Assembly (NCBI RefSeq): GCF_031880315.1
Contig: NZ_CP134771.1
Location: 496,001-560,000 of the forward strand
Source: Pseudomonas baltica
GTDB lineage: Bacteria; Pseudomonadota; Gammaproteobacteria; Pseudomonadales; Pseudomonadaceae
Length of the DNA: 64,000 nucleotides
Reading direction: 5' to 3'
Made by a program: the position numbers and the translations under genes. This document shows positions 34,998 through 43,491 of the stretch, piece after piece (position 1 is the first letter of the stretch; each line of letters opens with the position of its first letter). The notes below the pieces were generated by a model. That model ran no database searches. It was not told the origin of the DNA and saw only the letters and a program-made list of their open reading frames with translations.

Positions 34998-35765
34998 ATG
35001 AGCCAGGATTCGCCTTCGCCACTGGGCGGCGGGCAGCCCCGCTACCTGCTGCTGGCGCAAGCCTTGATGGACGACATCAAGGCCGCACGCTACCCGCTGG
35101 ACAGCCTGCTGCCCACCGAACACGAGCTGTGCCAGCAGTTCGGCGTCAGCCGTCATACCGTGCGCGAGGCGATCCGCAGACTCAGTGACCTGGGCCTGAT
35201 TCACAAGCAGCACGGCATCGGCAGTCGGGTCAAAGCCGTCGAAGTCGCTGCACGCTATGTACAAGCCCATGCCGACATCGCAGACCTGCACCAGTACGTG
35301 CGCGATGTGCGCCTGGATATCCACGGCATCCACGATATCAGCGCCGACGCCGAACTGGCGCAGTGGCTGGAGTGTCAGCCCGGCCAGGAATGGCTCTGTG
35401 TCAGCGGCCTGCGTTTTCGCGAGGGCGACCAACTGCCACTGGCCTTCACCCATGCCTATATCGCCCGCGCCTACCGCAGCGTGGCGGAGGATCTGGGCGA
35501 TGGGCGTGAACCCATCTACGCCTTGATCGAACGGCGCTTCGGCCTGCGCGTCACCGACGTGCGCCAGGACATCAGCGCCGTGCTGATCGATGCCGCCGAT
35601 GCCCAGCGCCTGCAGGTGGCCGCGGGCTCGGCGGGGCTGCGGATCATCCGCCGCTACTACGGCCACAATCAGGAGTTGCTCGAAGTAGCGGTCAGCCTGC
35701 ACCCCGGCGAGCGCTTCAGCTATTCCTTCAGCCAACAGCTCAAATGGCAGGGCGCGGCGTCCTGA
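34998..35765 (+). CDS. GntR-family regulator, HutC subfamily (UTRA domain)
   Basis: A 255-residue regulator. Residues about 10-75 are a GntR winged helix (LLPTEHELCQQFGVSRHTVREAIRRLSDLGLIHKQHGIG), and residues about 95-250 form a UTRA ligand-binding domain ending in GERFSYSFSQQLKW. It starts immediately after the CoA-transferase stop with no spacer, so it is translated from the operon it probably controls. HutC proteins bind TTGT...ACAA palindromes, and one lies upstream of the first gene. The P. aeruginosa rip region uses a LysR regulator, so control differs here. Confidence 0.88.
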   Translation: MSQDSPSPLGGGQPRYLLLAQALMDDIKAARYPLDSLLPTEHELCQQFGVSRHTVREAIRRLSDLGLIHKQHGIGSRVKAVEVAARYVQAHADIADLHQYVRDVRLDIHGIHDISADAELAQWLECQPGQEWLCVSGLRFREGDQLPLAFTHAYIARAYRSVAEDLGDGREPIYALIERRFGLRVTDVRQDISAVLIDAADAQRLQVAAGSAGLRIIRRYYGHNQELLEVAVSLHPGERFSYSFSQQLKWQGAAS

Positions 35766-35808
35766 AAGCACCCGCCTGCTCTTTTTGACACACCACGGAG
35801 CCCACACC

Positions 35809-36606
35809 ATGGCTGCTCGATCCTATCTGTTCGTCCCCGGCGACCGCCCGGAGCGCTTCGACAAGGCCTGTGCGGCCGGCGCTGATGTGGTGATCATCGA
35901 CCTTGAAGACGCGGTCAGCCCAGAAGGCAAAGACGCCGCCCGCGACGCTATCGGCCAATGGCTGCGCGCAGGGGGCCGTGCCTGGGTACGCCTGAACGGC
36001 AGCGATACCGCGTGGTACGAAGATGACTGTGCCTTGCTCGACTGCCCCGGACTGCTGGGCGTATCACTGCCCAAAGCGGAAAGCGCCACGCAGCTGGCTG
36101 CACTGGCTGCGCGGCTGCCGGGCAAACTGCGCATCCTGCCGATCGTCGAAACCGCCCGCGGGATCTGGAACGTCGCCGAGTTGGCGCAAGCCCCGAAGGT
36201 ACTGCGCCTGGCGTTCGGCTCGGTGGATTTTCAGGTCGATACCGGAATCGTCGGCGACGATCAGGAGCTGCTGTTCGCCCGCTCGCAACTGGTGATCGCC
36301 TCCGCCATGGCGCGGATTGAGGCGCCAGTGGATGGCGTGACGGTCGATCTGAGCAACGCCACCCTGCTCGCGCATGAAGTGGAGCGCGCGCGCCTGCAAG
36401 GCTTCGGCGCCAAACTGTGCGTGCATCCCAAGCAGGTGCAGGCCATCAACGACGGCCTGCGCCCCCATGCCAGTGAAGTGCAGTGGGCGCGCTCGGTGCT
36501 GGACGTCGTGGACGCCAGCCAGGGTGTCGGGGCGCTGAGCCTCAACGGCAAGCTCATAGACCTACCGGTGATCCTGCGCGCCAGACGCATACTCGAGTCG
36601 GCGTGA
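35809..36606 (+). CDS. CitE-type (HpcH/HpaI) lyase, candidate citramalyl-CoA lyase
   Basis: A 265-residue TIM-barrel aldolase of the CitE family. Signature blocks are SYLFVPGDRPERFDKACAAGADVVIIDLEDAV (about residues 4-36), GVSLPKAESA, ILPIVETARGIWN, RLAFGSVDFQVDTG and GFGAKLCVHPKQVQAIN, containing the Arg, Glu and Asp residues for CoA-thioester and Mg binding. ATG 35809 follows ACGGAG. In the itaconate pathway a CitE homologue cleaves citramalyl-CoA to pyruvate and acetyl-CoA, which fits the end of this operon. Specificity is inferred. Confidence 0.87.
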   Translation: MAARSYLFVPGDRPERFDKACAAGADVVIIDLEDAVSPEGKDAARDAIGQWLRAGGRAWVRLNGSDTAWYEDDCALLDCPGLLGVSLPKAESATQLAALAARLPGKLRILPIVETARGIWNVAELAQAPKVLRLAFGSVDFQVDTGIVGDDQELLFARSQLVIASAMARIEAPVDGVTVDLSNATLLAHEVERARLQGFGAKLCVHPKQVQAINDGLRPHASEVQWARSVLDVVDASQGVGALSLNGKLIDLPVILRARRILESA

Positions 36607-36619
36607 ACCGACGCGGGGT

Positions 36620-36718
36620 TCACTTGCTCTCGCGGCTTTCCTTGTGGATCAGATACATCACATAGCCAAAGGAGCCCAGGGTCCCCGCGACAATGATCAA
36701 CATGATCAGACCGTCCAT
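36620..36718 (-). CDS. 32-residue single-helix membrane protein
   Basis: A short frame, ATG at 36718, preceded by a near-perfect GGAGGT ribosome-binding site eight bases upstream (minus strand). The product has one hydrophobic helix (LIMLIIVAGTLGSFGYVMYLI) and a charged tail (HKESRESK), the layout of a small inner-membrane peptide. It lies 111 bases downstream of the CbtA-like gene on the same strand. No family is recognised and it lacks the His-rich tail of CbtB. The strong ribosome-binding site is the main support. Confidence 0.55.
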   Translation of the reverse strand: MDGLIMLIIVAGTLGSFGYVMYLIHKESRESK

Positions 36719-36829
36719 CTTGCACCTCCACACCGTTGAATTCGGATGACAGCGCTATGGTGCGCCGCCGCTGATTTTCATAACAGCGGCAGATAGACGA
36801 TAAAAAAGCGGATCAGATGGCGCAAAGAT

Positions 36830-37558
36830 TCAGATCGACGACACCTGCGCCTCGACCAGCATCCGTTGCGCCCAGGCACCGAAAATCAACCCGATCGCCG
36901 ACCACAGCACCGCCTGGATGCCCAAGGACGCCACGCGAAAATCCCAAAGCTGCACCGCAGAGAAATGCTCGGGTACGACATTGACCGACGGAAACAACGC
37001 ACCCGCACAGGCGACGATGATGATGTACAGCAGCGCCGTCATCGTCACCCCGCCCCACAGGCCGTATCGCGCGATAAATCCCCAGGCGCTGCGCACGGCA
37101 ATGGCCATGGCTGCGACCGACACCAGCAGCATGAGGAAGAACAGCTCGGTGCGCTGACCGAGGGAATCCGGATCGCCCACCGAAGGCGGGTTGGCCGGGT
37201 ATTTGAGGTCCGGCACCAGGATTACCGCGACGAACGCGACCAGCGCCAGCAGTGCCGACAGCCCCCGCGGCCCGATCGGCCCGACGCGATTCAAGGCGCA
37301 GGCGAACACCAGCGCGAACAGGCCGCCGAGTGCCGTGCCATAGACCACCACACCGCTGAACAGGCCATAGGATGCCTGCATCTGGCGGCTGACCAGGGCG
37401 GGTTCATCGGTGTCGTCACCGTGCATGTGCACCACGCTTTGCTCGAACGCGATGCCACTGTCGACCTGCGGCTCGCCGAACACCTTGGCGAAACCAAACG
37501 CCAGCACACTGGCGAGCAGACCAACGAACAGCCCCCTGACGAGTAAACGTCCAACCAT
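36830..37558 (-). CDS. CbtA-like membrane protein (putative cobalt transporter subunit)
   Basis: A 242-residue protein with about five membrane helices. The family block LVPDLKYPANPPSVGDPDSLG, followed by QRTELFFLMLLVSVAAM, is diagnostic of CbtA, as is EPALVSRQMQASYGL. The ATG at 37558 (MVGRLLVRGLFVGL) is chosen, the longer frame adding a hydrophilic leader. CbtA is normally paired with CbtB and controlled by a cobalamin riboswitch; neither was found here, so the annotated cobalt role is only a family label. It is divergent from nothing close. Confidence 0.8.
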   Translation of the reverse strand: MVGRLLVRGLFVGLLASVLAFGFAKVFGEPQVDSGIAFEQSVVHMHGDDTDEPALVSRQMQASYGLFSGVVVYGTALGGLFALVFACALNRVGPIGPRGLSALLALVAFVAVILVPDLKYPANPPSVGDPDSLGQRTELFFLMLLVSVAAMAIAVRSAWGFIARYGLWGGVTMTALLYIIIVACAGALFPSVNVVPEHFSAVQLWDFRVASLGIQAVLWSAIGLIFGAWAQRMLVEAQVSSI

Positions 37559-37759
37559 TGAAAAACGCCTCGTGTCAGTGGCAACCAGGCCCAGCCGCTG
37601 ACGACCATCGATGACGACGGGAAGAACAACGGCTGAGCGGAATTGGGCGGAGTCTAACGGCAAAATCGCGAAGCGCCTCTGGCGATCCGCGATTCTGAGT
37701 TTGTTTTCATGCAGCTAGTGCGCGGGGTGTGCGGTGCCTGCACGCGAGCATCCCGGACA

Positions 37760-38644
37760 TCACAGCGCCCGAGTCACCAGATCGCCAAAAGCCGCGACCG
37801 GCGCCTGCAGATTGCCGAGCAGGCGCGGTTGCACCAGCCACAGGTCCATCACCGGCTTGAAATCCTTGACCACCATCGCCGCCAGGCGCTCGCGATGCAC
37901 GCTGCGCTCCAGCAAGGGCCGCGGCACCAGGCCCAGGCCCATGCCGTCGGCTACCAAGCCCAACTGCAGCTCGGTGCCGAAGGTTTCGAGGTTGACCTTG
38001 AGGCTCAGGCCCATGTCCCCCAATGTGCGCTGCAGGCCGGCGCGAAAACCGCAACCGTCGGGGTTGAGCACCCAGCCCTGGGCATAGCAGTCGGCGAGCT
38101 TGATCGGCTTTTTCGGCAACTGCGCTGCGGCGCACACCACCACCAGCTCCAGCTTGCCCAGCGACTGGCCGACGATGTTTTCAGGGAACACCTTGCCAGC
38201 CGGGAACAACACCGCAGCGGCATCCAGTTCGCCATTGGCGATCTTGTCGATCAACTGGCTGCCCCAACCAGTGGCCACCCTTGGCTGCAATTCGGGGTAG
38301 ACCTGGCGCAACTGCTTGAGCGCATCGAGCAACACCGCATCGCCCAGGGTCTGCGGCACCCCCAGGCGCAGCAAGCCAGACGGCGGAGTATCACTGGCCA
38401 CCAGCTCGCTGAGGGCATCCATCTCGCGCAGGATCGCCAGGCACTTCTGGTAGACCTGATGGCCCATCACCGTCGGCTTGAGCGGCTTGGTATTGCGGTC
38501 GAACAACTCCACACCCAGCGCTTGCTCGAAGTTCTGCACGCGGCGCGTGATGGCCGGCTGGGTCAGCGCCAGCGACTGCGCCGCGACACTGATCGACTGG
38601 CAACGAATTACCGCCACGAAGGCGTCTATGTCATCGATTTTCAT
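37760..38644 (-). CDS. LysR-family transcriptional regulator
   Basis: A 294-residue LysR protein with N-terminal HTH (SISVAAQSLALTQPAITRRVQNFEQALG, about residues 16-43, then ELFDRNTKPLKPT) and an effector domain from about residue 90 (LLRLGVPQTLGDAVL). The ATG at 38644 (MKIDDIDAFVAVI) is standard for the family. The gene lies 105 bases downstream of an MFS gene on the same strand, which is its most likely regulatory target or operon partner. The inducer is unknown. Confidence 0.85.
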   Translation of the reverse strand: MKIDDIDAFVAVIRCQSISVAAQSLALTQPAITRRVQNFEQALGVELFDRNTKPLKPTVMGHQVYQKCLAILREMDALSELVASDTPPSGLLRLGVPQTLGDAVLLDALKQLRQVYPELQPRVATGWGSQLIDKIANGELDAAAVLFPAGKVFPENIVGQSLGKLELVVVCAAAQLPKKPIKLADCYAQGWVLNPDGCGFRAGLQRTLGDMGLSLKVNLETFGTELQLGLVADGMGLGLVPRPLLERSVHRERLAAMVVKDFKPVMDLWLVQPRLLGNLQAPVAAFGDLVTRAL

Positions 38645-38749
38645 TCGGTCTGCACATGAAAAAGCCAAAGGAAATATCCTCTAAGCATAATCCTTGTCCA
38701 GGCTCCTGACTACCTGCCGTGGCGGCTCGCACATCATCGTGCGGCCGGC

Positions 38750-39967
38750 TCAACGCCGGGAACGACGCTGCCCCCAGCCCAATGCGACGTAATCCAGCAG
38801 CAGGGCCAGCAGTAGCGCACCCCCGGCTATACCGAACAGCAGTTGATAATGACCGCCGGTGCCGTTGAAGATCAGCGAGTAGAGCAAACCGGCCAACGCC
38901 TGGAAGCTCGCGAACGCCACCGTCGCCTTGCTCCACGCCACTTGCTGAGCATGAGCGCTGTGCTTGAGTTCATGCACCCGCGCCAAGGCCAGCGGCACGA
39001 TCCCAGGCGGGAACGAACCGATCACCAGCGCCAGCGCGCACAACAGCAAGGGTTGCTGGCTGACGCCCAACAGCCCCACCGCCACCGCCTGTACGACCAA
39101 GGCCCAGCGAATGCCGCGCCGCGCGCCCAGGCGATCCGCCAACAGGCCGTAGACCATCGGCCCCAGAATCGCGCCGATGCCGTACATCACCCACACCAGC
39201 GCTGCGACATGCGCGCCCTGACCAAGACCACGAGCGACGTAGTCCACCAGAAACACCATGGCCGGCACCAACCCGCTGGCCATCAGCGCGTACTGTGAGA
39301 ACAGCAGGCGCAAGCCGCCGCCACTGGTATCGCTCGGCTTGTCCGGCTGCCCCGCAGATGTCGCCGCCGGGTTGGCCACCGTGGCGGCGGGCCAGGCAAA
39401 CCAGCTCGCCGCCGTCAACACGCCCGCCACCAGGGCCAGGCCTATCCAGGTATCGCGCAAACCCCAGTGCAGCAAGGCCGGCACCAGCGTACCGGAACCG
39501 GCGATACCCAAACCGATGCCGACGAAGATCGCGCCACTGGCCAGCCCGCGACGGGCGACCGGTACATGGGGCAACACGGTGGACGCCACCAGGACCATGA
39601 TCGCGCCGCCCGCGATGCCCGACAGCAACCGCCAGACGAAGAACCAGGCGAACGACAACGGCCAGGCACAGGCCAGAAACGACAGGCTTGCCACCACCAG
39701 CATCAGGCGCAACGTGTGTGGGTTGCCGATGCGCTTGCCCAACGGATGACCGAGCAAGGCGCCAATCAGATACCCCGCCAGATTGGCTGCACCGAGGTAG
39801 ACCACGTCGGCCTGGGCAAACCAATGGGCTTCGATCAGTTGCGGAATCAACGGCGTGTAGGCGAACCGCGCCAGACCGATACTGACCAAGCTGGCACACA
39901 GGCCGGCAAAGATATGCAGCCACACGCTATGGCGCGATTGCGGCGTGGCCGCGGCGTAAGTGGACAT
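38750..39967 (-). CDS. MFS transporter, YbfB/YjiJ-like
   Basis: A 405-residue twelve-helix major facilitator. Helix 1 starts HIFAGLCASLVSIGLARFAYTPLIPQL, typical of the YbfB/YjiJ group, and the loop 2-3 motif is LGHPLGKRIGNPHTLR. The second half repeats the motif as GLLADRLGARRGIR. The substrate is unknown. Adjacent to a LysR gene on the same strand. The stop is close to a Gly-rich basic C-terminus (GWGQRRSRR). Confidence 0.83.
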   Translation of the reverse strand: MSTYAAATPQSRHSVWLHIFAGLCASLVSIGLARFAYTPLIPQLIEAHWFAQADVVYLGAANLAGYLIGALLGHPLGKRIGNPHTLRLMLVVASLSFLACAWPLSFAWFFVWRLLSGIAGGAIMVLVASTVLPHVPVARRGLASGAIFVGIGLGIAGSGTLVPALLHWGLRDTWIGLALVAGVLTAASWFAWPAATVANPAATSAGQPDKPSDTSGGGLRLLFSQYALMASGLVPAMVFLVDYVARGLGQGAHVAALVWVMYGIGAILGPMVYGLLADRLGARRGIRWALVVQAVAVGLLGVSQQPLLLCALALVIGSFPPGIVPLALARVHELKHSAHAQQVAWSKATVAFASFQALAGLLYSLIFNGTGGHYQLLFGIAGGALLLALLLDYVALGWGQRRSRR

Positions 39968-40465
39968 GAGGAGGCTTCCTTGATGAGTAATGCGTTGATT
40001 CTAGGGGGGGCGCTGGCACCACAGAAATCAACCGCACTGATAGCGATCATCGGCAGGGAGGCCGGCATCGATACGGATAAAAAGCGGCGGCGCTGGCCAG
40101 GGAGGAGACCGCTGCGCCGCCGAAAAGGGAGGAACACATGCACGAACTGGATTTGCATCTGCCTGCAGAATGAAGGATTGCTCCAGCGGGGTATTGCACC
40201 CCTGTGCTGAAAATAGCGCCGCCGTGCTGCCGGTAATGGAATGGTTCCCTGATTCGAGCGGCCATTGGCTCTTGGTTGTCGGGCCATTGGCCGGTAACTT
40301 GGCCTTTGAACAGCGTTGGGCCGAAGGGCCTCTTCGCGAGCAAGCTTTGCTCCCACAGGTGTAAACCGCCCCTGAGTCGTACGCCTGTGGGAGCAAAGCT
40401 TGCTCGCGAAGAGGCCAGCCGAAGCGACCTGTAAACCCTGCTTGCCTTTGCTCAAGGAACGCCCC
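39968..40465. other. Gene-free region carrying a REP pair
   Basis: About 500 bases between divergent genes with no credible ORF; the longer frames on both strands show no family features. The right-hand third holds the perfect inverted REP-like pair at 40,327-40,416. The rest presumably includes the promoters of the MFS and GNAT genes. Confidence 0.5.
40327..40416. repeat. REP-like inverted pair with perfect 33-bp arms
   Basis: Arms at 40327-40359 and 40384-40416 are exact inverted copies (core CGAGCAAGCTTTGCTCCCAC) with a 24-base spacer. The same core recurs at 43,057, 45,439, 53,206 and 59,385. Confidence 0.8.
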
Positions 40466-41167
40466 ATGACCACCCGCCTCAACGCCTTCGACCAACCCAT
40501 CGGCCCCGACGTCGCGGATTGGACACCACGCCAGCGCCCACCGCGCCAGGTCCTGCAGGGCCGCACTTGCCGGCTCGAACCGCTGAATGTCGAAGCCCAT
40601 GGCGATTCACTCTATGCCGCCTACTGCGCGCAGACCGATGGCAGCGACTGGACTTACCTGTTCGTCGGCCCCTTCCCCGACGCCGCCAGCTATCGCACTT
40701 ACCTCGAAGGCGCCGCCGCCAGCGCCGATCCGCAGCACTGGGCCGTGGTCGACCAAGCCAGTGGCAGCGCCGTGGGCACACTGTCGCTGATGCGCATTGA
40801 CCCCGTGCATGGCGCCATCGAAGTCGGCAACGTGACCTTTTCGCCGCTGATGAAACGCACCCCGGTGTCCACCGAAGCCCAGTTCCTGTTGATGCACTTT
40901 GTGTTCGAAACCCTCGGCTACCGCCGCTATGAATGGAAGTGCGACGCCCTCAACGCGCCCTCGCGCCAAGCCGCGTTGCGACTGGGCTTCAGCTTCGAGG
41001 GTATTTTCCGCCAGGCCGTCATCTACAAGGGCCGCAGCCGCGACACCGCGTGGTTTTCGATCATCGACAGCGAATGGCCAGCCCGCCGTGCCGCCTTCGA
41101 GCGCTGGCTCGCACCGGAAAACTTCGACGCCAGCGGCCAGCAGCGCAGCAGACTTGCGCAATCCTGA
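40466..41167 (+). CDS. GNAT acetyltransferase (RimJ/RimL-like)
   Basis: A 233-residue protein of the RimJ/RimL-type GNAT group. Visible elements are RTCRLEPLNVEAHGDSLY at the start, the WAVVDQASGSAVGTLSLMRIDP strand pair, AIEVGNVTFSP, and the acetyl-CoA region TEAQFLLMHFVFETLGYRRYEWKCDALNAPSRQAALRLGFSFEG. The family acetylates N-terminal amines of proteins or small molecules. ATG 40466 follows CAAGGAAC. Monocistronic between two REP elements; substrate unknown. Confidence 0.83.
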   Translation: MTTRLNAFDQPIGPDVADWTPRQRPPRQVLQGRTCRLEPLNVEAHGDSLYAAYCAQTDGSDWTYLFVGPFPDAASYRTYLEGAAASADPQHWAVVDQASGSAVGTLSLMRIDPVHGAIEVGNVTFSPLMKRTPVSTEAQFLLMHFVFETLGYRRYEWKCDALNAPSRQAALRLGFSFEGIFRQAVIYKGRSRDTAWFSIIDSEWPARRAAFERWLAPENFDASGQQRSRLAQS

Positions 41168-41182
41168 ATAACGACGATGCTG

Positions 41183-41262
41183 TTGTGGGAGCGGGTTCTA
41201 CCCGCGAAGGCGCCGCTGACGACCACACAGAACACCCTTCGCGGGCGCAATCCGCTTCCATA
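41183..41262. repeat. REP-like inverted repeat (GGGAGCGGGTT type)
   Basis: CCCGCGAAGG (41201-41210) and CCTTCGCGGG (41236-41245) are exact complements within a larger imperfect element between the GNAT and ggt genes. Confidence 0.6.
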
Positions 41263-41298
41263 CCGCAATCCCTTTTCCTGGAAGAAGAGAGTATCGAT

Positions 41299-43026
41299 TT
41301 GAAATTGGCAAACCCCACCCGGACGCTGATCGCATCGTTGTTGATCGTGAGTTGGACCTCGGTGCAAGCCGCCTCGGTAGCACCGGTCGCCGCCGAACAC
41401 GGCATGGTCGTCACCGCCCAGCACCTGGCCACCGAAGTCGGCGTCGATGTCCTCAAGCACGGCGGCAACGCCGTCGATGCCGCCGTCGCCGTGGCCTATG
41501 CACTGGCGGTGGTCTATCCCGCCGCGGGCAATATCGGTGGCGGCGGCTTCATGACCCTGCAACTGGCGGACGGCCGCAAGACCTTTATCGACTTTCGCGA
41601 AAAAGCCCCGCTGGCAGCCACCGCCAACATGTACCTGGACAAGGACGGCAAGGTCATCCCCGGGCTGAGCACCGACGGCCACCTCGCGGTCGGCGTGCCG
41701 GGCACCGTGTCAGGCATGGAATATGTGCTGCACAAATACGGCACCCAGCCACGGGCCAAACTTATCGCCCCGGCCATCGCCTATGCCGAAAAAGGCTTCG
41801 TCCTCGATCAGGGTGACGTCGACATGCTGGGCACCACCACTGCCGACTTTCGCAAGGACAGCAAAGACCTTGCGCCGATTTTCCTGAACCACGGCGAGCC
41901 GTTCAAGGTCGGCGAAAAACTGGTGCAGAAGGACCTCGCCAAGACCCTGCGCAGCATCTCCAGCAACGGCGCCGACGGTTTCTATAAAGGGTGGGTGGCC
42001 AAGGCCCTGGTGGACTCGAGCAAGGCCGGCGACGGCATCATCACCCAGGCCGATCTGGACAAATACCGTACCCGCGAGCTGCCACCGGTGGAGTGCGACT
42101 ACCGTGGTTATCACATCGTCTCGGCGCCGCCACCGAGCTCAGGCGGCGTAGTGATCTGCGAAATCATGAACATCCTCGAAGGCTACCCGATGACCGACCT
42201 GGGCTATCACTCGGCCCAAGGCATGCACTACCAGATCGAAGCCATGCGCCACGCCTACGTGGACCGCAACAGCTACCTGGGCGACCCGGATTTCGTCAAG
42301 AACCCCGTAGCCCATCTGCTCGACAAAAACTACGCCGCCAGCCTGCGCGCCGCCATCGTGCCGAACAAGGCCGGTGTCTCCGCCGAGCTCAAGCCCGGCG
42401 TCGCCCCGCACGAAGGCAGCAACACCACCCATTACTCCATCGTCGATAAATGGGGCAACGCCGTGGGGGTCACCTACACGCTCAACAACTGGTTCGGCGC
42501 GCGGGTGATGGCGAGCAGCACGGGGGTCATCCTCAACGACGAGATGGACGATTTCACGGTCAAGGTCGGCGTGCCGAACATGTTCGGCCTGGTGCAGGGC
42601 GAGGCCAACGCCATCGCCCCGTACAAGACGCCGCTATCGTCCATGAGCCCGACCATCGTCACCAAGGATGGCAAGCCGCTGATGGTGGTCGGCACGCCGG
42701 GGGGCAGCCGGATCATCACCGCGACCCTGCTGACCATGCTCAACGTGATCGACTACGGCATGACCATTCAGGAAGCCGTGGATGCGCCGCGCTTCCACCA
42801 GCAATGGATGCCGGAGACCACCAACCTGGAGCCGTTCACGGTCAGCGCCGATACGCGCAAGATTCTTGAAAGCTGGGGCCACAAGTTCACCGGCGCACAA
42901 CCGGCCAACCATGTGGCAGCGATACTGGTAGGGGCACCCGCGCTAGGCGCCAAGCCGGTGGGCGATAACAGGTTCTATGGCGCCAATGACCCACGGCGCA
43001 ATACGGGCGAGGCGTTGGGGTACTGA
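41299..43026 (+). CDS. ggt: Gamma-glutamyltransferase precursor
   Basis: A 575-residue periplasmic gamma-glutamyltranspeptidase. TTG at 41299 is taken as start: it follows GGAAGAAGAGAG and opens a good signal peptide (KLANPTRTLIASLLIVSWTSVQA); the long upstream frame only shadows the GNAT gene. Family landmarks are GGNAVDAAVAVAYALAVVYP, GNIGGGGFM, FREKAP and the autoprocessing site SNTTHYSIVD, where the Thr becomes the nucleophile of the small subunit, followed by SSMSPTIV and GTPGGSRI. It hydrolyses glutathione and transfers gamma-glutamyl groups. Confidence 0.93.
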   Translation: MKLANPTRTLIASLLIVSWTSVQAASVAPVAAEHGMVVTAQHLATEVGVDVLKHGGNAVDAAVAVAYALAVVYPAAGNIGGGGFMTLQLADGRKTFIDFREKAPLAATANMYLDKDGKVIPGLSTDGHLAVGVPGTVSGMEYVLHKYGTQPRAKLIAPAIAYAEKGFVLDQGDVDMLGTTTADFRKDSKDLAPIFLNHGEPFKVGEKLVQKDLAKTLRSISSNGADGFYKGWVAKALVDSSKAGDGIITQADLDKYRTRELPPVECDYRGYHIVSAPPPSSGGVVICEIMNILEGYPMTDLGYHSAQGMHYQIEAMRHAYVDRNSYLGDPDFVKNPVAHLLDKNYAASLRAAIVPNKAGVSAELKPGVAPHEGSNTTHYSIVDKWGNAVGVTYTLNNWFGARVMASSTGVILNDEMDDFTVKVGVPNMFGLVQGEANAIAPYKTPLSSMSPTIVTKDGKPLMVVGTPGGSRIITATLLTMLNVIDYGMTIQEAVDAPRFHQQWMPETTNLEPFTVSADTRKILESWGHKFTGAQPANHVAAILVGAPALGAKPVGDNRFYGANDPRRNTGEALGY

Positions 43027-43056
43027 TCGGATTTTTTGCGCCAGCCAATCCGGCGC

Positions 43057-43141
43057 CTTCGCCGCCGAACGCGCACCCTTGCTCCCACAGGTACGCAACT
43101 GTTGATACTGTGGGAGCAAGGGTGCGCGTTCGGCGGCGAAG
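43057..43141. repeat. REP-like inverted pair with perfect 34-bp arms
   Basis: Arms at 43057-43090 and 43108-43141 are exact inverted copies (core GAACGCGCACCCTTGCTCCC) around a 17-base spacer just after ggt, where the element may also act as its terminator. Confidence 0.8.
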
Positions 43142-43184
43142 AGGCCCGCAAGCCAAAGAGCGAATCAAGCCCCGCAATCAATCC

Positions 43185-43307
43185 TCAGCGGTCATAGCGC
43201 CAGCAGCAGTGCCCGCCCCCATGCCCGTGGTCCGGAAAGATGATGCAGCCACTCAGGCTGCTGAGCATCATCACGGTGGCCAGCATCAGTGCAAATCGAC
43301 GGTACAT
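43185..43307 (-). CDS. Small His/Cys-rich lipoprotein (40 residues)
   Basis: A complete short gene on the minus strand: ATG at 43307 preceded by GAGGAA at good spacing, product beginning MYRRFALMLATVMMLSSLSG with lipobox LSGC (Cys21). The mature peptide is only 20 residues and is unusually rich in His and Cys (PDHGHGGGHCCWRYDR), which suggests metal binding at the outer membrane. It is divergent from the YXWGXW/sigma-factor operon and shares its promoter region, so it is likely part of the same stress module. No family name is known to me. Confidence 0.7.
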   Translation of the reverse strand: MYRRFALMLATVMMLSSLSGCIIFPDHGHGGGHCCWRYDR

Positions 43308-43389
43308 GGTAATTCCTCATGGCAGTAATGACGGTGCAGCCCATCAACGTATCGGGCTACACACATTCAACGCCGCTCCCCGGCAAAAT

Positions 43390-43424
43390 CCGTCGGTGCA
43401 AAAATAATTATTTTTTCGCGACGG
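43390..43424. promoter_or_regulatory. Nested palindrome between the His/Cys lipoprotein and the YXWGXW operon
   Basis: A perfect 16-bp AT palindrome (AAAAATAATTATTTTT, 43400-43415) is enclosed by CCGTCG (43390-43395) and CGACGG (43419-43424). A further palindrome, CGTTCACCGTGAACG, lies at 43460-43474. The position between divergent genes favours operator function over termination. Confidence 0.5.
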
Positions 43425-43491
43425 ATTGCGCCAGCCTTATGCGTTCAACTCAGCAGCTACGTTCACCGTGAACGCTGCATGAGGAGATGTC

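Noticed and set aside
33795..35810. 671-codon minus-strand ORF opposite the CoA transferase and GntR genes
   Set aside because: The length is striking, but the translation is low-complexity and has no domain, while the plus strand has two clear families with coupled starts and stops.
37559..37706. Cobalamin riboswitch upstream of the CbtA-like gene
   Set aside because: A GCCACTG string is present on the minus strand, but the rest of the B12 box and the conserved helices are absent.
40327..40416. CRISPR-like repeat
   Set aside because: A single inverted pair without direct repeats and spacers; a REP-type element explains it.
40933..41298. Extended N-terminus of gamma-glutamyltransferase (697-codon frame)
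   Set aside because: The extension shadows the GNAT gene out of frame; a good ribosome-binding site and signal peptide begin at TTG 41299.
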